Below are positions 37,639 through 51,006 of a stretch of 64,000 nt of DNA, piece by piece. Below the pieces are notes generated by a model. That model had not been told where the DNA came from. It did no database searches and worked only from the letters and a program-made list of their open reading frames with translations. The stretch is from Xiphophorus maculatus (lineage: Eukaryota > Chordata > Actinopteri > Cyprinodontiformes > Poeciliidae). Each line of letters begins with the position of its first letter. Positions within the stretch are counted from its first letter, which is position 1. A program made the translations under genes and the position numbers. The DNA lies in contig NC_036451.1 in assembly GCF_002775205.1 (NCBI RefSeq), forward strand, positions 20,570,351 through 20,634,350, given 5' to 3'.

Positions 37639-40600
37639 ACTGGTGTGTAATATTGAATGCAACTGTATATTTTCCACCAATCTTGTATTGCATCTTGTTT
37701 TCAATAATTCTGATCCCTGTTTGGTTCGATTGACAGATTATATAATCCCTGATCAGACTAGAATAACTGAGTTACCTCCTGCTGGTGAATATTATTCACA
37801 TCCAATATTTCCTCACAGCAGAAAGTAAAAGTAGAAAATGGAATTGGAGTGGAACAGCCAGCACCTTTTTTTTTTTTTTTTTTTTAGAGCTAAAAATATT
37901 TTAATATGGTTTTTCATTTTTCTTTGTTGTCTTCTTGGCTGAAGATTGGCCCATGAGGGGATTTCTTTTTTTGTAGAACGACGAGCTGAGAGGAGTGTGT
38001 GCACAATGAGGAAAACTTCTGTATCGGTTTTACCTCGAGTTGTTTTTGCAATCCTTCAAATCAAAATCCCAGTCAAAGAGAAAATGTCACTCGTACTGCT
38101 AACTCGTACCAGAATGATTTTTTTTTAAACCTCTTTCGGTTTAGAGTCTAAACATTTCCACATTAGTCCCAGCTAGACTAGTCACAACAAATTTTGCTGC
38201 ACAGTAAATTGTCCTAGAAAGCAACTTTTAGTAATATTTGAAGCCATTGATAATGATATAAGAATACAAGTTTTCCCTGTCAAAGACAAACTAAACACTT
38301 GACCAGGAAGATACTGTAAATATCCAAAATAAAACACGGCAATCAAAAACGATAAATAAAACGGAAATAAAACCCATACATAATCGAAACCATAAATAAA
38401 ATGGATCATCAAGTCTCTGTAAACAAAACTGCACTTCAAAAAATATTCAGAATCCAATTATCAAACGCATTATAATTTATCATGTGGATAATTGATGAAG
38501 TGCAAGAGGCTTGGTCTCAATGGCCAGAAGGAAATGTACTTTTATGATGAAGTTTAAGGAAGAAATTAAAGCTTCAGCAGCAGCTGGGTAATGTTGCGGC
38601 CTGACGAAGCTAAAACAATGTCTGTCCTATAGGACTGGTGTGGTGCTTGTCATTATCAGAGCTCTGCAGAACTTAATCTGTAATTCAGCGGCTTATAACA
38701 CACAGGATGACAGGACAATGGTTTTTGCTCCCATTTAAAGATACGACCAACAGGAAATGAAGGGAACTAAAGGCTCTCTGCTGCAAAGTGGATATTTTTC
38801 CGTTTGTTGTGGAGGCAAACTTTTACAGTGGAAATAAAACCAATAATTCTCCTCCTTGCATCTCAGCGTTTTATGGTGTATATTTACATCATGGAGCAGC
38901 TCACAAGCAGCAATAATTAAAGCCTATACCAGATTTAATTACATCTGAGAGCGGCTCCCGCAGAGATGCTGATTGTTTAACGGAAACATTCACAATCTGT
39001 GGCACCGTCTCTTTTTTTTTTTTCTTTCTTACTTTTTTTTTTGCGGTCTTTTTATATGCTCGTCTCACCCAGCTCTTCCTTCACACAGGTAAGGAGAGCC
39101 AGCGGCCCGTGGCACATGAGTGTTTGGGAGAGGTGCTGCGAAACCTGCGTCAGGTCATCAACACGTACCCGCTGCTGAACACGGTGGAGATCCTCACTGC
39201 TGCTGGGAAGCTCATCTCCAAGGTCAAAGGTGAGGAGAAGGTAGAGGAGGGTTTCAATGTTCTGGGGGAAACTGCTGCAACCTGAACATCTGGACGTTGC
39301 TGCAGGGTTCCACTATGAGGCGTCCAACGAGACGGACAAGAAAGACTTTGAGAAGGCCATCGAGACCATTGCAGTCGCCTTCAGTAGCAAGTAAGTGCAG
39401 CAAGGTTATATTTAGCAGCTGTAAGTGAAGCTGGTGTTTGTTGCCGTTGGCGATAACGGTCTGGCTTCGTAATGGTGTCCACATGTATTTGACATACTCT
39501 AATGGTGTGTGTGTGTGCTCGTAGGTGTGTGTGTAGTAGTGAGCTGAGAGTCTGATGTTGGGAAGCAGAGAGAAGTGCTTGATGGTGACACATTTGCATG
39601 AGCCAAAGCTGAAAACAGGAAGTGGCTTGTTTTTTTTGTGTTTTTTTTCTTTTGTTTCTTTTTTGTTTTTTTCATCTACCGTCACAAAACCAAAACTTGA
39701 AACTTCTGTTGACTACCTGAGATCTAACGGCACAGTCTGAAGCAACGAGACGGTGTGAGAATGATCACCGGAAATTAAATGCACAGGAGGAAAGCGGATC
39801 AAATCAACGATTTAAAAATGATTCGAGATTAGTTTGTGTTTTTTTTTTTTTTCATTTACTAATTTTCTTAAAAGTAAACCGGTGAAAAGAGAGCGAAGTG
39901 TCTGTGCCGCTTCAGGGTTTAGACAGCCGTCGGTTTTAGGAGGAAGTGAGCTGGCAGAGACAGTTGAAATCTGCCTGACGTGTCTGTTTCCTCATTCCCT
40001 CCTCCGCTCTCCGTCCAACCGACCTTTCTGTCACAACAAAACAACTCGAACATGGAGTACCCGCTTTTGTGCTTTCGCTGTTTGTCCAACATGTTGCCAG
40101 ACAACCCCGGTTTCACAGGAAACAAACTTATTGATTTCACAGAAAAATGATTGAACCTGATAGAGGTGACTTGGTTCAAAAGTTTTATCTTTGTCACTTC
40201 CTGTCTCTGCTGTACCTGCAAAAGGTTTCGCATTAGGCTCCGACCTCTTCCCTTTTTTCCTCTTCTAAAAGCGTAACTGTTCACAAAACCAAACTGACTA
40301 ATGTCTGAGCCGTAGTTTCTACACCTCTGCTACAATGTGTTTAATATCATTTACCCATTTATTGATAGGAATATCAATAAATGGGAATATCATTAAAAGT
40401 TGCTGTATTTAAATAACTCTTAAAAGTTAATCTTGTATACATTAGCGCTATAATTACAGTTTAGGGCTGAAACAATTGAATTAATTACCAACTAAATTAG
40501 TGATACATTAATCCTTAACTGGAGTAAACAGACTCAAAAATAGACTATTTGCTGAATGAGTAACACATTCAGAGCAGTAATTAGGCTAAAACTGTGCAAA

Positions 40601-43600
40601 AAATATATACATTTTAGATTTAAGGGAAAACATTTTTTTTTTTTTTTTGTAAATTTGCTCTTCGCAGAACTCCTGAAGTGGCATAGTTTTAGCTTCACTA
40701 AAACTCTGTTCACTCAAATTCTGTTTAATAAAATGTCCAGTTAAGCATCTTGTTATCTCATAGCTAGAGAAATTATTAATCAGTTAATCCAAAAATTAGC
40801 CCTACTACATTACATCACCCTAAAAGAGCAAAGCTTTTCATATGTTGATGTTAGACGTATTTTCTTAGCTGCAGATGTTTTGCTACAAATGATCAAGCAT
40901 TCACTAAGCAATGCTCTTATTGTATTTCAGGTGATAAAGTGTTTATTTTCTCACATATTGAAAAAAAAAAAGACATTGAATTGTTTTGTATCTCTAATAT
41001 TGTACTAAAACTTAAATGGTGACATGCAGAATGTGCCAATTTTTTCATCCGATTAATGGATTGAATAATTTTTCACTAAAATGACCGGTAGCTGCAGCCC
41101 TATTACATTTAACCCTAAAATGTAATTTCTGAGAATGAGTATTATTAAAAAAGAAACATTAATTTCTATTAAGGTGGAGCTATTGATAATTGATGAGTCG
41201 GACCATAACACTTTTGCATAATTTTAAAAAATGCTGTTTTTTTTTAAATTTATTTATTTATTTTTCATTTGTGGTGAGTCATAATAAAATTGGCAGAAGT
41301 AATCATTTTAAAACTCACTGAAATGCCCCCGTTTCTTCCTCTCCAGTGTGTCCGAGCTTCTGATGGGGGAAGTGGACAGCAGCACGCTGCTCTCCCTGCT
41401 GCCCACAGAGAAAAGCAGAGTGAGTTTGAATCCATTACATCCTACATGCCAACTTAAACAGATTTACTACTGTTCCCAATGAAAACCATAATCCAGAAAG
41501 TTTCACCGCCAAATGTCTTGTGGTTTCAGTCGATGGAGAACTTGTACGCTGCAGCAGGTCAGGGAGTAGAAGGGGGACACTTCAGGAGTGACCTGCATGA
41601 CAACGGTACGTGATGAGCTCCTCCACTCCAATTACTGCTAAAATTAACGTTGCGTAAAATCAACCCAAGCCCCTATATGACAAGCTAAAAGCTCAATTTC
41701 TGGGCAGCAGACGCAATGTTTCACAGTAACATGTCCTGGATGACACAGTGGGTTGTTAGTAAGAACTCCTAACTCGCCTCATCCACCTTTGACCTCCTTT
41801 TAATGTCTACCTGGGTGTATGGAGACATTGGACTTGAGGATATGATCGATGGTAGAGATGGTTTGAACTTCCTCCTTCTCTCTCTGCTCTTTGGTCCTGC
41901 TCTGCATCAATGAAGTCTCCTATAACTATTTAAAAAATACATTATTCGGGTTTTTACCTCCATACTTTTCAAATTCTACTCAGTTCAACTTGTATTCATG
42001 CCGATGCATCTCCCAGTTCAGATTGGACCAGATTGAATCTGTTTTTAATGTTAAACAAACCCCAGAGGTTTTTTTTATATCAGTCTTAGTAATATTAAGT
42101 ATTTTTAAGTATATTCTTAAAAAAACAGACATGCTGTGAGGCAACAGTGGAAAGGAATGATTTATTTCTAACTTGAAGAAACCTTCAAGTTAGTCATATG
42201 TCATATGAGCTTAACATTTTTTAAAGTATTGTAAGAAAAAAAGTACAACAAACAAACACTGGAAACAACTAAAGTAAATGTTCAGCATTGAGACATTTAA
42301 AATCTTCTACCTGAGACCATTACAGAAACTACTGCAAACCTGGGCGTACCAGAAGGAGGCTCGAATCAAATCACAGTTGGTAGGAAAAACTGCTTTGTTT
42401 TGAGTTCGTCGACTGACGAAGGTTTGCGTGTCATTTCACAGGCCGAGTTGAGGAAGTGGATGTGATTCTCCAGCGCAGTGAGGGAGGTGTGGACTCGGCT
42501 CTGGTCTATGCCAAATCCATTTCTAAGTACATGAAGGATCTGATAACTTATGTGGAAAAGAGAACCACGTTGGGTAAGTGGAAATGCCTCAAGTTCAGGC
42601 TCTCAGAGGACAAATGTCCTGCATGGAAATTTAAAGAACAGAAAATGTTTGTTTTGTTTGTTTTCTGGTTATCTAGAAGTCACAGTGGCTTGTGAAAGTA
42701 TTTCACAGGGAACTTTACAATAGAGCACACATTACAACCACAACGTTCAATGTGTTTTCTGGGGGATTTTACATGACGGGCAATTATGAAAGTGGAAGAA
42801 AAAGATTTTTATTTAGCTCCCTTTACTACGATGCTCTTAAAAAAATTTCACTTCAACCAGCTATCTTCAGCAGTTGCCCAACTAGTAAGTGTGCAAAACC
42901 TATGTGTATCTTATTCTATAAGCAGCTGAACGCAAATGCGTGACATATTTTTTCATTTTTAGTTGCTACTTTATAAATCTTGGTCAGATGTACTAAGTCT
43001 TAATATTACTGTGAGTTACTGTAGATGTTTACGTTCAGGGAACACATCTCTGACGTAAAATTCTGATGCCACTATTTGCAAATTTTCTTCAGGCAACAAG
43101 TCATTGCTTGACAAACGTCTTTACTGCAAGTTCTACTGTAATAAAGTGAAAAACAAGGATAAAAATCAGAAATATTTTAAGCAACTACTTTTTCAACCTC
43201 TTAAAAGTAGCAAGCTCTGCTGCAAGTCTTAATCTGTCAGCACATAAGGACAACAAGAGTAGATTTGGTCTTGGCTGTTGTTTTTGCTTTTTATTCTTCA
43301 TTAAAACATTAGCTGTACCACATTTACATCACTCGCTGTGAAGCAGTACGATTCTCTGTATAGTGTGGAATTAAGTCTCTAAACTTTTCAACAACCACAA
43401 GGGGGAGCTACAGTGCCAACAGGTTTTGCTGCTCTTGTGTTACAGAGGCGGAGTTCTCCAAAGGCCTTCAGAGATTATACCAGTCCTGCAAACACAGCAT
43501 AACACACGTAAATCCCATTCTTTCTATTTCCAAATATCAAAAATTGTATTGAAAAAGTTCTGAGGGTATCGTTAAATCTTCTTTCACTGATATGAAGTGT

Positions 43601-46600
43601 TGTGTTTCTCCCTTCAGCCCCACATGCCCCTCTACTCCATCTACTCTCTCGCTCTGGAGCAGGACCAGGAGCAAAGCATAGGGCTGCAGCAGGCCAACAC
43701 CACTCTGCACAGTCAGACTTTCATTCAGGTGTCTGCATCATAAACGCAGCTTCTGCACCTCTGACCTTTTTGCTCTCGATCCAACCCTTGACCTAACATT
43801 TGGCCTTCCCCACACAGCCGCTGCTGCAACGCAAGCAGGAGCACGAGAAGAAGCGGAAGGACATCAAGGAGCTCTGGATTCGAGCAAAGAGAAAGCTGGT
43901 AGGACATTTTTTTTGTTTTGAATTGTACATGGCTGGTTCGGATTTCAACTTGCGATTGAAAATGACTTTTCTCGGTTAGCTGGAGTGCGAGGCAAACCTG
44001 CGAAAAGCCAAGCAAGCTTACATGGTTCGCTGCGAGGAGTACGAGAAGGCCAAAACGGCGGCCTGCAGAGCCGAAGAGGAGGGAGGAGGTTCTACTGCAA
44101 AGTCTGTGGAGAAGAAGAAGCGTGTTGAAGAAGAGGCTCGCAACAAGGTGTTTATGAGTATTCTTAATTGATTCATACCTTTACCTCTACAACTACATGA
44201 CAATAGACATCCGTCTGCCTACAGATGCACCTTGAATATCTTTTTTGAGCTGCGCAATGTGATATACCTATTAGAGAAGCTAAAGCATAAACTTGTGTTT
44301 TTATATCTACACAGGCAGTCGAAGCGGAGGCCACCTATAGAACATGCATCGCAGATGCCACCACTCAGCAGCTGGAGCTGGAGCACACGAAGGTGACGGT
44401 GCTGCGGCAGCTTCAGGACGTCATCAAACAGAGCGACCAGACGCTCCGATCGGTCAGAACGCGCATAACCAGTCCAGAAGTGCCACCACCGCCGCCTCGT
44501 ATCTGCTGCGGACGCTGAAGTGCGTTTACACTTTTGTCCTTCCTCCTGCAGGCCACCATCTCCTACTACCAGCTCATGCACATGCAGACCGTGGCGCTGC
44601 CCGTCCACTACCAGACCCTGTGTGAGAGCAGTAAGCTGTACGACCCCGGCCAGCAGTACGCAGCCCACGTACGAGACCTGCAGCTGCCCGAACAGCCTGG
44701 CGTCCACTACTCGTTTGAGACGTACTCCCCGACCAGCTCATCGTCCAGGTGAGGGATTCTCTCAGAGCAAACACCTCACACAAAAAAAACCCTTAGAGGA
44801 GGGGTGTCAAAGTCCTTCTCATTTCAAGAGCTAGTTGTGGCAGAATGTATTAATAAAACTACATATTGACAAAACTGTTTGAATTATATGGCTTTCGCTG
44901 TATTTGGGGAGTATTTCTGAAAATGTAGCATCTTTTCACGTTGATGTAATTTGAAGCTATCCAAAAACAAGTAATTTGATTTGACGAAATAACAGTTGTT
45001 ACATTGAAGTTCTCTTCATATGCCTGTGTTTCGAGGGCCACATAACCAGCTACGGCGGGCCGGATTTAGCCCCCAGACCTCGAGTTTAACACATAGGAGA
45101 CTGCTGAACATCACAACTGAGACCAGCCTCCCTGTTCATGCTAAAGGAAAACACAAATTAGAAAACTTGTTGTGAGAGCAACAAGATCTTTTTTTTTCTC
45201 CAACTAAAAGGATTTGAATTCAAATTCAGGTTTTTCAGATTTCAGTTTCTTTGTCTTGCACATAAAAATCCCACTAAAATACATTAAAATCTGTGAAAAT
45301 CTGAAAAGGTGCAAGGAAAATCTTCAGATGTGTTGAACAGACATCCATATAAAATGCTAAACCGAATATAACAAATGATTTCAGCCACAGACCAAGAAAT
45401 GACAGTTTCAACACCGATCAACATACGAGTCAGACTGAAGGTCCCACCATCAGTGTGGATCCTACTGCTGCAGAGGCGGAGGCTCAACGCAAGAGTAAGC
45501 AATGCCTTCCAAGAACCGTGGACATCGTTATTAAGGCTTTAAAGCTAAGCTGCTATTCCAATGTTTGCTTCTCCTCTCATTTTGTTGTTTTTCATTTTTC
45601 CAGGACAGGGACACAAATCCTGGGGTTCAACAGTGAGCAATGACAGTATGGTAGACACGGGGCTGGATTCTCCCACTGCCAGCACCAGTGAGTCACAAAT
45701 TTGTTTTGGTGAACAGTTTGACAGCAAACTGAAGATTACCTCTTCACCGTGCCACTAACAAACCAATAAGCCCTTTGAAAGTTCATTTTCTGTGTGCTGA
45801 CTTATAAACATCTGGTTTTACAAAGGTTAAAGGTAAATTAAGTTTTAAAAAAATCTCACATTGAGCCGTAAAATTTTTAGGTGACATTTCCAAAATGGCT
45901 CGAACGTCCTCGACTGGAACAATGTCGTCTGATGAGGAGACAGATGAGAAAGATGGAAACGTTTCATCGTTTGAAACTCCAAGTACGTTTTAGCACAGGA
46001 TCGTCCTTCCGCTGCGCTTTCTGTGGCCGACTTCTCCTGTTCTGTGTGTGACGACGACGGTTCTGTGCAGATATTAACGGCATGGATCCAGACGTGGTGG
46101 TCTCCACCAGACCTTTCCGGAACATCGGCCTGTCCAAAGCGGCCCAGACCCACAAGCTGAGGAAGCTGAGGACTCCTGCCAAGTGTCGGGAATGTGACAG
46201 CTACGTTTACTTCCAGGGGGCCGAGTGCGAGGAAGTGAGTCCTTCATCAGGACTTTATTCATTTATTTTGCAGAAGTTCTGTACAATTATATTTTCTGAG
46301 GAGTTGTTCTTTTAGACTTTATTTTTCAAATCAACAAGGAAATCTATCTGTGTTGATTTCTCAAACCTTTTTGAGGAAAAGTAACAGTTTTTAATACATG
46401 CTTTTAACTTCTGTAAATTATGTATTTTTATAAAATGCTGACCTCAGTTCTTAAACTTTTTAACAGGAGACAAAAGGTGTTGAGGGGCCACACAATAAAA
46501 TCCTTTTCATTGTCTTATAGATCAAGTTAATTAAATGTAATTTAAATATTAAATAAACGTATAGACATTATCATCATTGATGAGATAGATTTAAAGATAT

Positions 46601-49600
46601 TAAAGACCTACCTTAATGCCAAGTTTATATTTCAGTGCCAAAGTTATATTTACAACCTTCTGTTGTAAATTAATGATTAAAATTTTCAACGCATTTGATC
46701 AACTTTGAAAAATAAAGCATAATTAAAGATATGCCTCCGTTATTGTTTTACAAGGATTGTTTTCCCCACTGAGTAAATGGATTCAGTTTAAACATGAGCC
46801 ATTTCTAAAATATTCAGACAATATTGTACAGCAGTGACAGCTACGTTTACTTTAACATTTCGCATAAATCACCATCAGGCTCATGATGGAGGGCTCTGAA
46901 CGAGCCTCCGCATGCTTACAGTTTTATAAATTATAACTAGAAGCACTTCTGGTTTTGTCTGCACTTCTTTTCATTGTGTGGCATCACGGTAAAAAAAAAA
47001 AAAAAAAGACCCGAAAACTTTCAGGCTGATTTTTCTATCCCCTCCCAGTGTTTCCTGTCGTGTCACAAGCGTTGCCTGGAGACCCTCGCCATCCAGTGTG
47101 GCCATAAGAAGCTGCAGGGCCGCCTGCAGCTGTTCGGCCGGGACTTCACCCAGGTGGCGAGCTGCGCCAGCGACGGCATCCCCTTCATCATCACAAAGTG
47201 CATCTCTGAGATCGAGAGGCGCGCCCTCAAGATGAAGGTGAGGAGGCTCCCAATCTCTCCGTTCAAGACGTTTGGGCCGGTGTCAAAGTGTCGGCCGTGA
47301 ACCGCTGCCTCCTCTTCGCAGGGCATCTACAGGGTGAACGGCGTGAAGACCCGCGTGGAGAAACTCTGTCAGGCCTTCGAAAACGGCAAGGAGCTGGTGG
47401 AGCTGTCTCAGTGCTCGCCGCATGACATCAGCAACGTCCTCAAGCTTTACCTCAGACAGGTACACGAAGCATCCTAGAACAAGTACCCACACTTCATCAC
47501 TTCTTCTAGTCTCTCAGTTTGATTTTGTTTACCAGAGGTAAAATGGTAAGACATTAGATCCATTAGAGAACTGAATATTTGAACTTGCCAAGTTTGATAG
47601 TTTTTACTTTTTATATCTTTCTGTATTAAATCATTGCGATTAAAATTTGTGTATATATTATTCCCCTGGATTGGCCAGAAGTCGGTCAAATTTTAAAAAC
47701 GGATAATAAGGTGCCATTTTTAAACCTTTTAGCTAAACTAGGTTATAGATATGTTTTGCATAAATCTCAACTCTTGCTTAGATTCCAGTGCAGGAACCTC
47801 AAGAAACTGTTAAAACTGTGAGAGCTTGGCCCTCATTTTGCTTTGTATTTGATTCCAGTCGTCCTCGTTTCCATGTTATCTGAATTCTGTGCATCTGTTT
47901 CCTGTTGCCTCCAGCTGCCGGAGCCCATCATGCCTTTCCGTCTGTACAACACACTGATGGGTCTGGCCAAGGAGAGTTTGCACAGCGAGGGAGACGCGCC
48001 CGAGGGAGAGGAGGCCGAATCGAGCAGCGCCAACCCAGTAGCGGTCCGGGGCCCCGAGCTGGTGGACCTGGGGCCCGACTCGGACCGGGAAGTCCTTGTT
48101 TTGGTGGACAGTCTGAAGGAGCTGGTGAAGGAGCTGCCCAAGCCCAACTCTGCTACGTTGCGGTACATCGTTCGCCACCTTCGAAGGTCAGCTGGCAACT
48201 AGGACTTCTGCTAATGATTATTTCTGTTCTCAATTAATCTATCGATTATTTTGACGATTAATCGGATAACATTTGATTTGCACATCCTGCAGATTTTTCA
48301 TTTTAGCCTTTTTTTATACAACATTAAAAAATGCAAATAAATAATTCAGTTCCTTTTTTTTCTTACAATGAGAAGATGAACATTTTATTGCCTAAATGCA
48401 ACAACATGGCATTCCTTTAGTGAACAGCAAAATATACTTCAATACTTTTCAAGTTTTGTCCTTTCTGCTTGATTTTGACATCAATACAGTGTTGTAGGGT
48501 TAATATGTTTAATTTTTTGATTAAACACCTCTAATTGGATAACCAAAAGATGTTTAATAGATTTGTTGTGCAGAATTTGAACTAAAATATTTGAGGAGTT
48601 CTGGGTTTTTCCTCTTGAATGCAAAATATATATATTTGTACAATTTTGGTTTAATTACTGTTGCTGTTCTTTCTGCAAATTGCATTTTTTTGAGTCTCTA
48701 TACTCCAATTAACAATTAATTGATAAATCTGTTGACGATTTCAGTAATTGATTTATCACGATCAATTCGATTAATCATTTCAGCTCTAAATAAAACCACT
48801 AGTTTCCATGCGGTCCCACTGACTAAGTTTCTGTTGATCCAGGATTGCAGAGCTGGAGGAGGACAACAAGATGAGCCCCAGCAACTTGGGCATTGTGTTC
48901 GGGCCCTCCCTGATGCGTCCCCGTCCCACCGGGGCCACGATATCCCTGTCCTCTCTGGTGGACTACCCTCACCAGGCCCGCATTGTGGAGGCCCTCATCG
49001 TCTTCTACTCTTCAATATTCCAGTCGAAAACCTCCCAGACCAACAAAATCGCACGCTCCACATCTACATCCACGCAGCAGGTAGGTGCTGGGAAATATTT
49101 CAGTCAGTACAAATATTTCAGTCAGTACACAAATATTCATTAACCTAGAATTTTTTCTTTTCTCTTACTACAAACTTCCAACATCGTTCCTAATTGTAAC
49201 ATTAAAAATTTTAAGAGTGATGTCTCATAAAATTCCAATTAAATACATTAGTTTCCTCTAACATGACGAATTTTAAAATATGAAGCAGTTTTAAGATTTT
49301 CCAACCAATCTATTCAATATAATATTGATATTGAAGCATATGTCAAACTCGAGGCCCACGGGCCAAATTCGGCCCACCAGAACTATTTCTATGGCCCACC
49401 AGGCGGCCACAGAAATACAACTTCAAGATAATAGTTGTGTGTTTAAATATTATTTTATCAGTCAAATTAGTTTCTGTTTGTATGAATTACTTGGCCTTTA
49501 AATATAATTTTTTCATAAAGGTACAATATTTTACCAGTTGATCAATTTCTGCCTCAACCGGATCTTTGAGGACATTCATGGTGTGGCTGGAAATGAAAAT

Positions 49601-50504
49601 GAGTGTGATTAATTTTTATTTCCTTGCTCTAAGGAGCACAGAAAGTTGATCAACTTCACATCTGTTGTAAGCATCAATTTTCCATTTGAAATGCACATAA
49701 GCATCTTTGTAAACAATATAAATATGGTTGGAAACCCTCCATAAAACCCAGGAACTGTTCAGTTGAAACTATTTTAAGATTGTCTCATGTGATGCAATGT
49801 GTTAAATGAAGATAAGCAAATCTCTCAAACCTCCCCCGTCGCCTCACTCAATCAGGAAAGTGTTGGAGTTAAGATGGAAAGCACTGGAGATGGAGAAGAG
49901 GATGGAAGCAAAGACGACCAGAACAAGCCGGACTCAGACAGACAGGAGGAGGGCTGCGGTGAATTTCTATATTAACTCAAATCTTTTGAAATCCTCTCTG
50001 AGTAAACAAGGTTTTTAAGTTTGGATGCTCATTTCTAAACCAGGAAGTTCTTTGGGATCGCTGGGCTCCAGCGACCCGCTCCCCGACTCCGACTCGGAGC
50101 TGGACGAGGGCAGCCACAGCTCCAGCAGGCTGATGAAGCAGGAGAGCGTGGTGAGCACGGAGGACGAGCAGCTGAGCTACAGGGACAGCCTGGACCTGTC
50201 CGGCCACTCCGCCACCCACACCGACCCGGAACAGGACACAGAGCAGGATCTGGACATCCCCGAAGGAGACGGAGAAGGAGAGCCCCCCGCTGTGCCGGAG
50301 AGCGCCCCGCCAGAGGAAGACACAGCAGCAGCAGAGCAGGAAGTCACGACCTCACTGGCTGAGCTCAGCGTGAACCAGTCCAACAACAACAACAACCAGC
50401 TGAGCTCCCCCATAGCCAGCCTGTCGGGCGTCCCGCTGGCCTGCCTGTGCAGAAAGAATCTACCGCTGACAAGGAGGCGGGACACAGAGCCTGAGTTTGT
50501 CTGA
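32016..50504 (+). CDS. arhgap45: Rho GTPase-activating protein 45 (HMHA1)
   Basis: Stimulates GTP hydrolysis by Rho-family GTPases and binds membranes through an F-BAR domain. Exons: 32016-32111, 34004-34253, 34696-34878, 39089-39229, 39306-39390, 41347-41419, 41530-41605, 42442-42573, 43446-43507, 43618-43728, 43818-43898, 43980-44147, 44315-44452, 44552-44748, 45385-45494, 45604-45687, 45881-45982, 46071-46234, 47049-47237, 47322-47459, 47915-48186, 48843-49080, 49856-49958, 50044-50504 (1217 residues, frame continuous). Start MFRKKPRELIKTPSISKK matches the human N-terminus; an ATG eight codons upstream (31992) is also in frame. Domains: F-BAR about 300-570 (EVDVILQRSEGGVDSALVYA), zinc-binding C1 about 725-771 (CRECDSYVYF, CHKRCLETLAIQCGH), RhoGAP about 785-1010 with arginine finger R818 in GIYRVNG. 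The acidic/serine tail ends NQSNN...EPEFV as in human. Human length is about 1136 residues. Confidence 0.95.
32558..32686 (+). CDS. arhgap45: Alternative first coding exon of arhgap45
   Basis: An open stretch from ATG encodes 43 residues (MLKRSNKNSYNPYSTTQ...SIWLKQ) and ends at aaacag, then gtagga, a good donor. Its phase (0) equals that of the main first exon, so it can join exon 2 at 34004. The peptide is basic and not low-complexity. No other gene nearby could use it. Its existence as an exon is inferred from frame, start and donor only. Confidence 0.5.
36178..36183 (+). terminator. Possible intronic polyadenylation signal in arhgap45
   Basis: AATAAA inside the long intron 34879-39088. 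Reading through the donor at 34879 adds a short tail and a stop (34941-34943), so a truncated message ending here is conceivable. Confidence 0.25.
36395..37265 (-). pseudogene. Decayed Tc1-like transposase and flanks
   Basis: The minus strand at 36609-36794 still reads a transposase-like segment (LLWSDETKYYV, the DE-containing block of Tc1 transposases). It is followed by a stop and then a remnant of the Lys-His-Gly-Gly-Ser block (36540-36600). The outer parts resemble the ends of the same family (aagtggaaggaaatgatgc; gtggctataaatacttgtatgg). Not functional. Confidence 0.7.
37590..37638. repeat. (AT)n/(GT)n compound microsatellite
   Basis: AT tract with one interruption, followed by about nine GT units, in an arhgap45 intron. 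Confidence 0.9.
38280..38510 (+). repeat. Dispersed repeat family X, copy 3
   Basis: Blocks gaccaggaagatactg, aaatatccaaaataaaac, aaaaacgataaata, aagtctctgtaaac and atttatcatgtggataattgatg match, in order, the copies at 11655 and 16095. All three are in the same orientation. Confidence 0.5.
40461..41103. mobile_element. hAT-like inverted-repeat element in an arhgap45 intron
   Basis: Starts tagggctgaaacaattgaatt and ends tagctgcagcccta, with matching TTAAT-rich arms (gattaatggattgaat). It resembles the 'agggctgcaactaacgatta' class of short DNA elements widespread in fish. No transposase frame. Confidence 0.5.
42665..42960 (-). mobile_element. Tc1-like terminal fragment
   Basis: Begins cagtggcttgtgaaagtatt, then cacattacaaccacaac and ggggattttacatgacgggc. 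This is a well-preserved end of the same Tc1-like family as at 24940 and 36395. Confidence 0.6.
44801..45093. mobile_element. Short inverted-end dispersed repeat
   Basis: The left end ggggtgtcaaa and the right end gtttaacac form an imperfect inverted pair. The right part reads gcgggccggatttagccccc, typical of a common fish repeat. Related end sequences occur at about 25185 and 49336. Confidence 0.5.
48205..48790. mobile_element. hAT-like inverted-repeat element in an arhgap45 intron
   Basis: The left arm holds aatctatcgattattttgac, then gattaatcgg. The right arm holds cgattaatcatttcagctcta, an inverted partner. Same class as the element at 40461. Confidence 0.55.
49336..49420. repeat. Fragment of the 'tgtcaaactcgaggcccacgg' repeat
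   Basis: Contains tgtcaaactcgaggcccacg, then ggccaaattcggcccacc, an inverted copy of the right part of the element at 44801. Only one end is clear. Confidence 0.45.
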
Positions 50505-50553
50505 TTACAGGATTTTAAATTCAACCGACAGAGTTGGATGTCTGCAAGATACA

Positions 50554-50559
50554 AATAAA
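50554..50559 (+). terminator. arhgap45: Proximal polyadenylation signal, arhgap45
   Basis: AATAAATAAA 50 bases after the stop codon at 50502-50504. A second signal lies downstream at 50891, so two 3' ends are possible. Confidence 0.45.
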
Positions 50560-50890
50560 TAAATGTGCTTTTATACATTAAAGTCAGTCGAGGATGTACG
50601 ATGAGACTAAAATGAGTTTTTATTCCACTTTTGTAAAAGGTCATTAATCTGGCAGAGAAACTTCTGCACGCTTACTGCTCTTTGAATTAACCGTCACTTC
50701 AAGAAATTTGATTTCATGTACTTTTTTTCCAGCATTTTTGTAGTTCTACAAGCTTAATGTGAATATCGGTCAGATAAGTTTGTAGTTAGTTCAACTACTG
50801 AACAGTTTCCTTTTTAAAGTGCTGTGAAATTTTTAACTTTAGCAATTTCTGACATGTTTTCCATCTGTCTCTGAATGTCTGACTTATTCT

Positions 50891-50896
50891 AATAAA
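50891..50896 (+). terminator. arhgap45: Distal polyadenylation signal, arhgap45
   Basis: AATAAA followed by T-rich sequence. It is the last signal before the promoter-like stretch at 51007. Confidence 0.6.
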
Positions 50897-51006
50897 AATT
50901 GATTTTTATTTTGAAATGTTCCTCATGTATTTCTGTTTAGCATTTTTCACCTAACAGAAAAAGGAACCAATGGAGAGCAGGAAGCGCGTAGTTTCTGCCC
51001 CCGTCA

